Below, piece by piece: positions 53,039-61,133 of a DNA stretch of 64,000 nt. This DNA is from Gemmataceae bacterium (lineage in GTDB: Bacteria > Planctomycetota > Planctomycetia > Gemmatales > Gemmataceae): assembly GCA_019636445.1 (NCBI GenBank), contig JAHBXO010000009.1, positions 1 through 64,000 on the forward strand, in the 5' to 3' direction. Each line of letters starts with the position of its first letter. Position 1 is the stretch's first letter. The position numbers were made by a program, and so were the translations under genes. The notes under the pieces are model-generated. The model was not told where the DNA came from, did not search any database, and saw only the letters and a list, made by a program, of their open reading frames with translations.

Positions 53039-53344
53039 CTATCGTTTGGTTGGAGAGGAAAGCGCGAAGCGAAAGGGACACCCCCGACGCCAATTTGGCC
53101 GCGCTCGCCCGACCGTGCCCGTCCATGCCTTCGCGCCGAGCGGCGCCGGCCGAGCCAAAAGCACCTTGCGAATCCGGTTCACCACCTTGCGGGACAGTTC
53201 GCGTCGCAGATTCTCCGGCGTAGTGTGGTTGGTGCGGAAGCGCAGTTCGCCGTGGAAGTGGTGAACCAGTCGAGAACGGAGTTGAACGGGCCAAGACCCA
53301 AGGCGAGAATGGGAGCGTCGAGTCCATTGCCTGTCCCCGGCGAG
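53039..53344 (-). pseudogene. Orphan coding fragment without a start
   Basis: On the minus strand an open frame runs from a stop near 53365 down to TAG at 53039 and reads like a real protein end. It includes LVHHFHGELRFRTNHTTPEN then LRRELSRKVVNRIRKVLLA and RPNWRRGCPFRF. It lacks an ATG and upstream sequence, and I recognise no family. It may be the 3' end of a gene cut by rearrangement in the island, or chance. Confidence 0.3.
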
Positions 53345-53419
53345 TGAAGCGGGCGACGAAAGCTAGCGTTGCTGACGGCGAGGCATGTCATGGATTCTCT
53401 CGGCAGCGGAGGGTGAAAG

Positions 53420-54127
53420 ATGGGGCCGCTGGTGGTCGAGTATGCCTGCCCGGATTGTGGGCAAAACCGGCTCGCCCCCGACAGCACTGTGGGCGAGCGG
53501 CGGAAGTGTCCCCACTGCGGTGAGTTGACGACAGTCCCGATCGACGCAAGTCCGCCCACCCCGAGACCGCACCGCCCGGTGCCCCCGCCTTACGGCATCG
53601 ACGTAGTGCTGGCGGATGAGCCGGTAGCATTCGTCGTTCGATATGTGGTACCGATCAGCCAGTTGTTGAACACTCTCTCGGACGCCGAAATACTCCGACT
53701 GGCCATCGCCGCGACTGCCGGGGCCGAGGCGTCCGACATCCGCCACGTTGGTTATGACAGTTGCTCGTACACGGAGTTCTCGATCGACGGAGAGCACGCC
53801 TTTGAGTGTACGCTCGAGTCCACGCCAGCGAACGTCACCGCGCTGGAGGCGACCGGGTTTCCGTGGTCGCCCGCCGCCCGCACTTTGGCCGGTAGGGTCG
53901 GGGCGTCCGCGCAGCCGATCGAGGAAGTGCGGGATGCGGTCGCGGCGGCTCACAGCATCCGATTAGCTGAGATGTCCGCGTGGCTTGAGCGGAAGATGGC
54001 GATCACCGAAGTTGGTCCGCCACCCACAGTGCCGTCCTCACTACCCGCCGTGGGGCCGCCGAGTCCGCCGCCCGGTAAACCGTGGTGGCGGTTCTGGGGT
54101 AGAGTGTCAGACGCCGAACCTGGATGA
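53420..54127 (+). CDS. Zinc-ribbon protein of unknown function
   Basis: 235 residues starting ATG at 53420. N-terminal ribbon CPDC...CPHC (about 10-33) with the RLAPDSTVGERRKCPHCGE wording shared with the two ribbon proteins at 39250 and 39728. A middle domain of alternating helix and strand (PISQLLNTLSDAEILRLAIA, SCSYTEFSIDGEHAFECTLE) and a Pro-rich tail ending WWRFWGRVS follow. No membrane helix. Whether it is intact is uncertain, since it lies in a disturbed region. Confidence 0.6.
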   Translation: MGPLVVEYACPDCGQNRLAPDSTVGERRKCPHCGELTTVPIDASPPTPRPHRPVPPPYGIDVVLADEPVAFVVRYVVPISQLLNTLSDAEILRLAIAATAGAEASDIRHVGYDSCSYTEFSIDGEHAFECTLESTPANVTALEATGFPWSPAARTLAGRVGASAQPIEEVRDAVAAAHSIRLAEMSAWLERKMAITEVGPPPTVPSSLPAVGPPSPPPGKPWWRFWGRVSDAEPG

Positions 54128-54617
54128 AGGTTTTCCCAATCCAGACAAATTACACTGCCGCACGGCTGATGCTTCCGCAATCAGTTTGGTCGAGAAGGAG
54201 AGGGCGGTGAGTTCTCGCGGATCCAAAGGCTTGTGGCGTTCGATCGCCTTGGTGTAGTTCGACGGTCCGTAGCTCGACCGACGACGGCAATCAACACGGA
54301 TTCAGGCACACGCGGCGACGGAGATGGCGGATGGTCCGTGCAGGCTAGCCCGCTGGCGCTGATACTCTCGGACCAGCCGTACGGCTCACATTGCAGGCGG
54401 CGTTTGTCGTCAACGTGCTGGCGTGCTGCACAGTGGCGCGGTAGGCGGACGGAAGGCCAGAAGAGTTTTTCGGTAGGCTACCGGATAACTCCCGGCGACT
54501 ACGCATTTTCAAGGCAATTTCGATATTGTTTCGCAAGGCTTGCAATGGGGGGAGTTTTCCGGCAAACTGTTTGTTAATCCAGCGTTTTGGCCAAGTTTTC
54601 AAGGGGATTTCGGGCTT
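54128..54617. other. Non-coding stretch at the right end of the accessory region
   Basis: About 490 bp with only short, poorly protein-like frames. It carries no recognisable gene, IS end or RNA besides the tRNA fragment that follows. It may contain decayed element sequence. Confidence 0.5.
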
Positions 54618-54659
54618 TTGCCAACGAGGTTGTCGTGGGTTCAAGTCCCATCACCCGCT
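54618..54659 (+). pseudogene. 3' half of a tRNA-Gly(GCC) gene, probable attachment-site remnant
   Basis: The 42 bases fold as the end of tRNA-Gly: anticodon loop TTGCCAA (anticodon GCC), 3' anticodon stem CGAGG, variable TTGTC, T arm GTGGG-TTCAAGT-CCCAT, acceptor CACCCGC and discriminator T, as in tRNA-Gly. The 5' half (which should start GCGGGTG with D arm and anticodon stem CCTCG) is absent, and no CCA follows. It ends 8 bp before a strong terminator and 120 bp before tig. Confidence 0.7.
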
Positions 54660-54666
54660 CTAAATG

Positions 54667-54704
54667 GAAAGCCCAGCGATTTGTTCGCCGGGCTTTCTTC
54701 TTTT
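54667..54704 (+). terminator. Rho-independent terminator after the tRNA fragment
   Basis: Stem GAAAGCCCAGCGA / TCGCCGGGCTTTC (12 of 13 paired) with a T-rich tail TTCTTTT. It is the expected terminator of the former tRNA-Gly gene and lies upstream of tig. Confidence 0.8.
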
Positions 54705-54779
54705 GGCAGATTTCATAGCTTCATCGAATACCGATACGGGCGGCGGGACGCCGCTGGACCGGCGAGGATGGGAGAGACG

Positions 54780-56267
54780 ATGACCACTGCGGAAACGACG
54801 ACGAAAACCGACAGCATCACGGCGCCCGATGCCGTCAACGAGAAGCTGCCCCAGACCGTGGAGATCAAAGACGCCGGGCCATGCAAGAAGCATGTCAAGG
54901 TCACGGTCGAGCGCAGCGTGATCGATTCGCGTTTCGACGAGAAATACACCGAAATCGTGCGCAGCTCCGACGTGCAGGTTCCGGGGTTCCGCCCGAAGAA
55001 GGCGCCGCGGAAGATCATCGAAAAGCAATACAAGAAGGCCGTCGCCGCCGAGATTAAGACCGAAGTGCTCATGGCGAGCCTCGAGCAGTTGGCCGACGAG
55101 CAGCAGATTTCGCCGCTGGCGCCGCCGGAACTGGACCCTCACACCATCGTGATTCCGGACAGCGGTCCGTTCATCTACGAGTTCGACATCGAAGTCCGCC
55201 CGGAATTCGACCTGCCAAATTACAAAGGGCTTAAACTCAAGAAGCCGACGCACACGATCACCGACGACGACGTGTCTCGCGAGACACGGAAGATTCTGGA
55301 ACCGTACGGGACATTGGTGCCGAAGGGCGACGACGCTGCGGTCGAGTTGAACGATATCGTGACCGCCGATCTCACGATCGTTCACGAGGGCAAGGAGCTC
55401 AACACCGTCAAGGACACGCGAATCAAGGTGGAGAAGAAGCTGGCGCTCGCCGACGGCGTCGCGAAGGACTTCGGTGCAAAGCTGGCGGGTGCGAAGGCCG
55501 GCGAATCTCGGACCGTCGATATCGTCTTATCCAAGGAGATCGCCAACCCGGCGCTCGCCGGCACGACGGTGCAAGCCACGTTCAAGATTCTCGATATCAA
55601 GAGCGTCAAACTGCCGAATCTGGACCTCGACACGGTCTCCCAGTTCGGTGTCAAAGGTGTCGAGCAATTCCAGGAACTCGTTCGCGTCCGGTTGGAACGC
55701 CAATTGGAATACGTCCAGCGTCAGGCGGCCCGAACGGAAGTCTTCCAGCAACTCGCCGGCACGCAACAATGGGACCTGCCGCGTGACCTGCTGCAGCGGC
55801 AGGCTCGCAAGACCCTGGCCCGGCGGGTCATGGAAATGCGTTCCTCCGGCATGACCGACGAGCAGATCGCCGGCCGCCAGCGGATGCTCGAAATCGACGC
55901 GATTCGCAGCACGCAGGAGGCGCTCAAGGAACACTTCGTCCTCCAGAAGATCGCCGAAGTCGAGAAGTTGGAGATCGAGGACGCGGACATCGAGGCTGAG
56001 ATCGAGGAAATCGCGGAGCGCACGGGCGAATCGTATCGCAAGGTGCGGGCCCGGATGGAAAAGGACGACCTGATCGAGGCGCTTGCCACGGAATTGCTTG
56101 AGCGCAAGGCGCTCGACCTGGTCCTGAAGGACGCGACGTACGAGGAATACGAATTCAACCCGTATGTCCAGGACGAAGATGACGTCTCCACGATGGAAGG
56201 CGGCGCCGTCACCGAGGAACAGGCCCAAGCTCCGGCCCCCGCTCCGGCCGAAGAAACGAAGGGTTGA
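54780..56267 (+). CDS. tig: Trigger factor chaperone
   Basis: 495 residues from ATG 54780, preferred because GGAGAG precedes it by a few bases. The ribosome-docking signature is DVQVPGFRPKKAPRKIIEKQ (family GFR-x-G-K-x-P). A PPIase-like middle part and the C-terminal helical arms (residues ~300-440, AERTGESYRKVRARMEKDDL) follow, then an acidic Pro/Ala tail. It folds nascent chains at the ribosome. tig next to clpP is the usual bacterial order. The gene begins the core segment right of the tRNA fragment. Confidence 0.92.
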   Translation: MTTAETTTKTDSITAPDAVNEKLPQTVEIKDAGPCKKHVKVTVERSVIDSRFDEKYTEIVRSSDVQVPGFRPKKAPRKIIEKQYKKAVAAEIKTEVLMASLEQLADEQQISPLAPPELDPHTIVIPDSGPFIYEFDIEVRPEFDLPNYKGLKLKKPTHTITDDDVSRETRKILEPYGTLVPKGDDAAVELNDIVTADLTIVHEGKELNTVKDTRIKVEKKLALADGVAKDFGAKLAGAKAGESRTVDIVLSKEIANPALAGTTVQATFKILDIKSVKLPNLDLDTVSQFGVKGVEQFQELVRVRLERQLEYVQRQAARTEVFQQLAGTQQWDLPRDLLQRQARKTLARRVMEMRSSGMTDEQIAGRQRMLEIDAIRSTQEALKEHFVLQKIAEVEKLEIEDADIEAEIEEIAERTGESYRKVRARMEKDDLIEALATELLERKALDLVLKDATYEEYEFNPYVQDEDDVSTMEGGAVTEEQAQAPAPAPAEETKG

Positions 56268-56305
56268 CCACCACCGTAGAGTACTGAAGACGTTGTACTC
56301 GCGAA

Positions 56306-56335
56306 CGGAGGGCGTCGGCCCTCCGCTTTCATTTT
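56306..56335 (+). terminator. Rho-independent terminator after tig
   Basis: Stem CGGAGGGC / GCCCTCCG with GTCG loop, then CTTTCATTTT. It separates tig from clpP, so clpP expression probably uses read-through or its own promoter. Confidence 0.8.
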
Positions 56336-56357
56336 CGTCACGAGGAAAGGCGACTCC

Positions 56358-57017
56358 ATGTTCCCGCCGTTCGATCCGTTGGCCGCGGCCCGGCCGTCGC
56401 CGATGCAACCGGTCGCGGGCTACCGCGACTATGCCCGCCAGCGCACCATGACGCTCGGCGACCTGCTGCTGGAAAACCGCATCATTTTCATCGGCAGTTC
56501 GCCCGAAACCGGCGGCAGTCCGGTCATCAGCGACTACCTCGCGAACATTACGATCCAGAAGCTGCTGTTTCTCGTCACCGAGAACAAGACCGCCGACATC
56601 CACATGTACATCAACAGCCCGGGCGGCAGCGTCTCGGCCGGGCTGGCGATCTACGATGCGATGCAATTCGTCGATTGCCCGATCCACACCTATTGCATGG
56701 GCTTGGCCGCCAGCATGGCCGCCGTGCTGCTCTGTGCCGGCACCAAGGGCAAGCGCTACGCGTTGCCAAACAGCAAGGTGATGATCCACCAGCCGTACGG
56801 GCAGGTCGGCGGGCAGGTTTCCGACATCGAGATCCAGGCGAGCGAACTGATCAAGGCTCACGAGCGATTGAATCAGATCATGGCGGACCACACGGGACAA
56901 TCCATCGAGGTGATCGCGAAGGAAAGCGATCGCGACCGGTACTTCTCGGCGAACGAAGCCAAGGAGTTCGGCCTGGTGGACGACGTGCTGGCGAAGCCCG
57001 CGTCGGCGAAGAAGTAA
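56358..57017 (+). CDS. clpP: ATP-dependent Clp protease proteolytic subunit (paralogue 1)
   Basis: 219 residues. Catalytic triad Ser119 (GLAASMAAVLL), His144 (VMIHQPYG), Asp193 (SDRDRYFSANEAKEFGLVDD). Extra N-terminal ~30 residues (Pro-rich) and Ala instead of Gly after ASM distinguish it from the next copy. With the second ClpP it may form a mixed tetradecamer. No clpX or clpA is adjacent. Confidence 0.94.
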   Translation: MFPPFDPLAAARPSPMQPVAGYRDYARQRTMTLGDLLLENRIIFIGSSPETGGSPVISDYLANITIQKLLFLVTENKTADIHMYINSPGGSVSAGLAIYDAMQFVDCPIHTYCMGLAASMAAVLLCAGTKGKRYALPNSKVMIHQPYGQVGGQVSDIEIQASELIKAHERLNQIMADHTGQSIEVIAKESDRDRYFSANEAKEFGLVDDVLAKPASAKK

Positions 57018-57084
57018 CGATTGCGACGGCATGCCGGGTCGTGCGGGGCGGTGCGAAGACACCGCCGGCGACCGGCGCCCCCGC

Positions 57085-57106
57085 GGGCGGGCCGTGAGTC
57101 CCGCCC
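57085..57106 (+). terminator. Possible hairpin terminator between the two clpP genes
   Basis: GGGCGGG / CCCGCCC stem with 8-nt loop, followed by a weakly T-rich GACCTCTTCTC. It could also be an attenuating hairpin. Confidence 0.4.
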
Positions 57107-57177
57107 GACCTCTTCTCAAAACAGACCCGGACCGCCGCCGATAACACCATCGCGGCCGTCCGTTCGGAGGACCGACG

Positions 57178-57786
57178 ATGCCGCTGGTACCAATGGTGAT
57201 CGATAGCCGGGGGCGCGAGGAACGCGCGTACGACATCTACAGCCGGCTGCTGAAGGATCGGATCATCTTCCTGCAGGGGGTGGTCCAGGACGACATGGCG
57301 AATCTGATCGTCGCCCAGTTGTTGTACCTGCAGTTCGAGGACCCGAAGTCGGACATCCACCTGTACATCAACAGCCCCGGCGGCAGTGTTTCCGCAGGGC
57401 TGGCGATCTACGACACGATGCAGTTCCTCACCTGCCCGGTGGCGACCTACTGCATCGGGATGGCGGCGAGCATGGGAGCCGTCCTTCTGACGGCCGGCGC
57501 GGCGGGCAAACGCTATGCTCTGCCCAATGCCCGGATCATGATCCACCAGCCGCTCGCCGGCATGGAGGGGACTTCGACCGAGATCCAGATTCACGTGAAG
57601 GAGTTCCTGAAAACCAAGAAGAAGTTGAACGAGATCATCAAGAAACACACCGGCAAGTCGCTCGAACAGATCGAGAAGGACACCGACCGTGACAACTTCA
57701 TGGCGTCCACCGAAGCGAGGGATTACGGTCTGATCGACGCCGTCTTGGAACGCATGCCCGACGGCATGGCCCGACGACCCGACTGA
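57178..57786 (+). CDS. clpP: ATP-dependent Clp protease proteolytic subunit (paralogue 2)
   Basis: 202 residues, closer to canonical ClpP: Ser98 ([14 protein letters not shown]), His123 (MIHQPLAG), Asp172 ([20 protein letters not shown]). A standard [20 protein letters not shown] start precedes it. Its own upstream region of 160 bp holds the hairpin above. Tandem ClpP paralogues often have different partners or activation needs. Confidence 0.95.
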   Translation: MPLVPMVIDSRGREERAYDIYSRLLKDRIIFLQGVVQDDMANLIVAQLLYLQFEDPKSDIHLYINSPGGSVSAGLAIYDTMQFLTCPVATYCIGMAASMGAVLLTAGAAGKRYALPNARIMIHQPLAGMEGTSTEIQIHVKEFLKTKKKLNEIIKKHTGKSLEQIEKDTDRDNFMASTEARDYGLIDAVLERMPDGMARRPD

Positions 57787-57824
57787 CGCCGCCTTTGCCC
57801 TGGCGGCGTGGAAACAGAAGCAGG

Positions 57825-58625
57825 ATGCACACACCGCCGCCCAATCCGAGCCGACTCCGCCGCGAGCCTTCGCGATGGGGCCGGCTCGTGCTGTTGGCGG
57901 CACTTCTACTTGGTGGAGCCGGCTGCCGGGCCATCACGCGCAATCCCTACGACAAGATCGAAGCCGAACTCCGCACGCGCGAGCGCGAACTGGCCGAGGC
58001 GCGCGGCGAACTCGAGAACTCCCGTCTCCTCAATGAAGCCTACGCCCGCACGCCCCGCACGCCCTGCCCGGACGACGGCCGTGCGACGTTCCTACCCCTC
58101 AAGGAAATCGTTCTCGGAAGCGGCACCGGAGGAGCCGACAACGACAACCAGCCCGGCGACGAGGCGTTGCAGGTGGTGATCGTGCCGCGCGATTCCGAGG
58201 CGTCCGCCGTGAAGGTACCGGCCAGCGCGGTGATCTTCGCGTATGAAGTGGCGACGAACGGAACGAAGACCGCCATCGGTCGCTGGGATGTTCCGGCGGA
58301 GACCTTGCGGAAGAACTGGCGCAGCGGCCTGTTTGCGACCGGCTACTACCTCACGCTGCAATGGGATCGCCTGCCGGCGTACCCGCGGCTCCGCGTTGTC
58401 GCACGTCTGACGACCTTGGACGGCCGGGACTACGAGGCCGAACGGGAAGTGAGCGTGCGATTGGTGCCGGGCGGCGGCGGGATCGGTATCGGCGAACGGT
58501 GCGAGCCGACCCCCGCCGTGCCCGTCGTGCCGTTCGGTCGGCCGGTGGACGAGTTGCCGCCGCCGCGGGAATCGCGATCGAATCGGCCCGCGACGATCGC
58601 TCCTGCGCGATCCGCCGACCGCTGA
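57825..58625 (+). CDS. Probable lipoprotein or membrane-anchored protein of unknown function
   Basis: About 266 residues from ATG 57825 (an earlier ATG 57795 adds ten residues). A basic N-terminus and hydrophobic stretch RLVLLAALLLGGAGC-R end in a Cys that may be lipidated, though GAGC is a weak lipobox. A short coiled coil (YDKIEAELRTRERELAEARG) and a beta-rich domain (VPASAVIFAYEVATNG, YYLTLQWDRLPAYPRLRVVA) follow. It is 38 bp after clpP and converges on der. Confidence 0.65.
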   Translation: MHTPPPNPSRLRREPSRWGRLVLLAALLLGGAGCRAITRNPYDKIEAELRTRERELAEARGELENSRLLNEAYARTPRTPCPDDGRATFLPLKEIVLGSGTGGADNDNQPGDEALQVVIVPRDSEASAVKVPASAVIFAYEVATNGTKTAIGRWDVPAETLRKNWRSGLFATGYYLTLQWDRLPAYPRLRVVARLTTLDGRDYEAEREVSVRLVPGGGGIGIGERCEPTPAVPVVPFGRPVDELPPPRESRSNRPATIAPARSADR

Positions 58626-58632
58626 TCGGCCA

Positions 58633-60114
58633 TCAGATGTCCCACACTTTCGGGCCGCTCTTTTTCTTCGGCTTACGTGGTTTCTTCGGTTCCGGAGCCG
58701 GTATCGGTTCGGGCGGCGCTTCGAATTCCGGCGAATCCATCTCGGGAACTTCCATCGCCGCGGCTTCCAGTCCCTTGTCGTCGAAGCTGGAATCGCCGGC
58801 CGTCTCACCCTTGGCCCGCAGGATGATCTTGATGGAGACTTCGCCAAAGGGCCCCTGATCGCGGAGCACTTTCGTCAGGTAGCGGATGTAGGTCTGATCG
58901 AACGTTTCCGGGCCGTTCGTCACGAGCGCGATTGTTGGCGGGTGCGTGCCCACCTGGGCGGCGTAGAAGATCTTGCCTTGCTTGTTGTACCGCACCGGTG
59001 GCGCGTTCGCGGCCAGCGCCATGCGGATGATCCGATTCAACTCGCCGGTCGGGATGCGTTCGCCGGCCTGCTTGTGGAGTTGCTGGGCGAGGTTGAAGAC
59101 GCGAAACGTGTTCTTGCCCTGTTTCGCGGTCACGAACGCGATTGGCACGTGGTCGAGCATCGGGAAGACCTTGCGGACATAGTCCGCCATCTTCTCCGTT
59201 TCCATCGCATGCTTCACGAGGTCCCACTTGTTCACCACGAAGATGCAGGGTTTGTTCTCCTCGATCACATACTCGGCCAGTTGCTTGTCCACGCGGCCGA
59301 TGCGCGTGCGGGCATCGAAGAAGTGCAGCACCACGTCCGCCCGGCGGATCGAACGCTGGGCGCGGTGAAGACTGTAATACTCGATGTCGTTGGCGAGTTT
59401 TCCCTTCTTGCGGACGCCGGCGGTGTCGATGGCGAGGTACGTCTTGCCGTCACGCTCGAAGCGAACGTCGATGCTGTCACGGGTGGTACCCGCGACTTCG
59501 GATACGATGACGCGGTCCTCCTTCGCGATGGAATTGATGAACGTGCTCTTGCCGACGTTCCGCCGGCCGACGATCGCGAGTTTGAGGACGACCTCGCCGG
59601 GTGTCTCATCGGTCGGCGGCGGCAGCTTTTCCAGAATCCGGGTGATGAGCACGTCGCGGCCGCGCTTCGAGTTCGCGCTCACGGGCAACGGTTCGCCGTA
59701 GCCCAGCCGATACAGTTCGCCGAGGGCCGTGTCGAGGTTTTCGTCGTCCGCCTTGTTCGCCACGAAGATGACGGGCTTTTGAACCGAGCGCAGCCGTTCC
59801 GCGACCATCTGGTCGAGCGGCACGGCCCCCTCGCGGACGTCCACCACGAAAACGACGACGGCGGCGAGATCGATCGCAATGCGGATCTGGCGTTCGACAT
59901 CCTCGGAGAGCTTGTCGACGTCGACGATGCCGATGCCGCCGGTGTCGACGAGTTCGAAGTGCCGGCCATCGGATTCGAGAATGGTGGAGACGCGGTCTCG
60001 CGTGACGCCCGCGGTCGGGTCGACAATGCTGATGCGCCGTCCGGCGAGCATGTTGAAGAGCGACGACTTGCCGACGTTCGGCCGGCCAATGATCGCCACG
60101 ACGGGAAAAGCCAC
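58633..60114 (-). CDS. der: Der/EngA, double-GTPase ribosome assembly factor
   Basis: 493 residues from a GTG start at 60114 (no usable ATG). Two GTPase domains: G1 GRPNVGKS (10-17) and GRRNVGKS (183-190), G4 NKAD (120-123) and NKWD in the second, DTAGVRKKGKL switch II. The C-terminal KH-like domain is followed by an extra ~40-residue Glu/Pro/Lys tail (PEPKKPRKPKKKSGPK), longer than in E. coli. Essential for 50S maturation. Confidence 0.95.
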   Translation of the reverse strand: MAFPVVAIIGRPNVGKSSLFNMLAGRRISIVDPTAGVTRDRVSTILESDGRHFELVDTGGIGIVDVDKLSEDVERQIRIAIDLAAVVVFVVDVREGAVPLDQMVAERLRSVQKPVIFVANKADDENLDTALGELYRLGYGEPLPVSANSKRGRDVLITRILEKLPPPTDETPGEVVLKLAIVGRRNVGKSTFINSIAKEDRVIVSEVAGTTRDSIDVRFERDGKTYLAIDTAGVRKKGKLANDIEYYSLHRAQRSIRRADVVLHFFDARTRIGRVDKQLAEYVIEENKPCIFVVNKWDLVKHAMETEKMADYVRKVFPMLDHVPIAFVTAKQGKNTFRVFNLAQQLHKQAGERIPTGELNRIIRMALAANAPPVRYNKQGKIFYAAQVGTHPPTIALVTNGPETFDQTYIRYLTKVLRDQGPFGEVSIKIILRAKGETAGDSSFDDKGLEAAAMEVPEMDSPEFEAPPEPIPAPEPKKPRKPKKKSGPKVWDI

Positions 60115-60195
60115 GAAATCACCAGGGTTAAGCTGTCCCGAAATCGTACGCCGTCCGTTTAGGACAACGCGTTCCGGTTTGGATAGCATACGGCC

Positions 60196-60549
60196 ATGGC
60201 CCGTTGCGACGAAGGCTATCGCTGCGAAGTCTGTGGACGCGACGTGGATGCGATCACGGAGTCGGACCTGTATTTGCGCTACGTCCTGGGCGAGGTTCCG
60301 CTCGAAATGCTGCACCGGCTCCCGGAGCGGCACATCGCGTGCAATCCTTCGCTCGCGCAGTATATCGTCGACGCGGACTTTCCGCCGGTCGCGCACGTCG
60401 GTCCGTTCGACAAAAGCTGTTTCGATGCCGACTACCGAATCGCTGAGGAACGCCGTGTGACACGCGGCTGGCGGCGATTGCAAGCCATTCCAAGCCTGAG
60501 AATCGCGATTCCCGAATATCCGTTGTCCCAAATCCCGGAGGAGGATTGA
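60196..60549 (+). CDS. Conserved hypothetical small protein
   Basis: 117 residues with CEVCGRDVDAITESDLYLRY and a second Cys/His set (HIACNPSLAQYI, FDKSCFDADYR) that could bind zinc. No membrane helix or signal peptide. I recognise no family, but the sequence is protein-like throughout. It is divergent from der across 81 bp and 2 bp before the next gene. Confidence 0.68.
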   Translation: MARCDEGYRCEVCGRDVDAITESDLYLRYVLGEVPLEMLHRLPERHIACNPSLAQYIVDADFPPVAHVGPFDKSCFDADYRIAEERRVTRGWRRLQAIPSLRIAIPEYPLSQIPEED

Positions 60550-60551
60550 CG

Positions 60552-61091
60552 ATGAGATTCCTGGCCACGATCACGCTGTGCGGACTCCTTACGGCCGCGT
60601 GCCGTGCCGATGTCGAATCCGGTCCGAAGGCGGGCGAAAAGGTCGGCGAGTTGAAGGTCGCCGTCGTCGTCGGTGAGAAGGAGGGGAAGGACCTCGACCT
60701 TGCCGCCGACCGGAAGGATGCCCCGACGGTCTACCTGTTCGTCAACGCCGAGAAGTTCAGTCGGCCGATGGCGCGCTTCATGAAGAAGGTGGACGAAACC
60801 GTCGGCGACGCCCACGAAAAGGCCGAGGCCGCCGCCATCGTCGTCGGCGGCGACGTCGCGAACTGGAAGGATCGGCTGCCGAAGATCCAGATGTCGCTCA
60901 AGTTCGCGAAAACGTCGATGTCGGTCTTCGACGGCAGCGACCCGAAAGGCTGGGGCATCAACGCCGACGCTCACCTGACCGTCGTGCTGGTGAAGGACGG
61001 AAAGGTTGTGAAGTCCTACGGCTTCGATTCCGTGAACGAGACGGACGAGAAGACGGTGATGGAGGAGTTCAAGAAAGCCGTGAAGAAGTGA
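60552..61091 (+). CDS. Secreted thioredoxin-fold-like protein
   Basis: 179 residues from ATG 60552 with a GGAGG ribosome site. Signal peptide MRFLATITLCGLLTAACRAD. The mature domain (VGELKVAVVVGEKEGKDLDL, TVYLFVNAEKFSRPMARFM, HLTVVLVKDGKVVKSYGFDS) has the strand-helix order of redoxin/thioredoxin-like domains but no CxxC, so redox activity is unlikely. It forms a two-gene unit with the hypothetical gene before it. Confidence 0.7.
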   Translation: MRFLATITLCGLLTAACRADVESGPKAGEKVGELKVAVVVGEKEGKDLDLAADRKDAPTVYLFVNAEKFSRPMARFMKKVDETVGDAHEKAEAAAIVVGGDVANWKDRLPKIQMSLKFAKTSMSVFDGSDPKGWGINADAHLTVVLVKDGKVVKSYGFDSVNETDEKTVMEEFKKAVKK

Positions 61092-61100
61092 ATGGACGAA

Positions 61101-61124
61101 GCCCCGGCACGACCGTGCCGGGGC
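61101..61124. terminator. Bidirectional hairpin terminator
   Basis: Inverted repeat GCCCCGGCACG / CGTGCCGGGGC lies in the 42-bp gap between convergent genes. Confidence 0.65.
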
Positions 61125-61133
61125 ATTCCTTGA

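Noticed and set aside
54618..54659. An intact tRNA-Gly gene
   Set aside because: Only the 3' half fits. Acceptor 5' strand, D arm and 5' anticodon stem are absent in the preceding 80 bases.
46844..54660. A complete prophage or integrative element
   Set aside because: No integrase, phage structural or conjugation genes were seen; only an attachment-like tRNA fragment, dead transposases and cargo-like genes.
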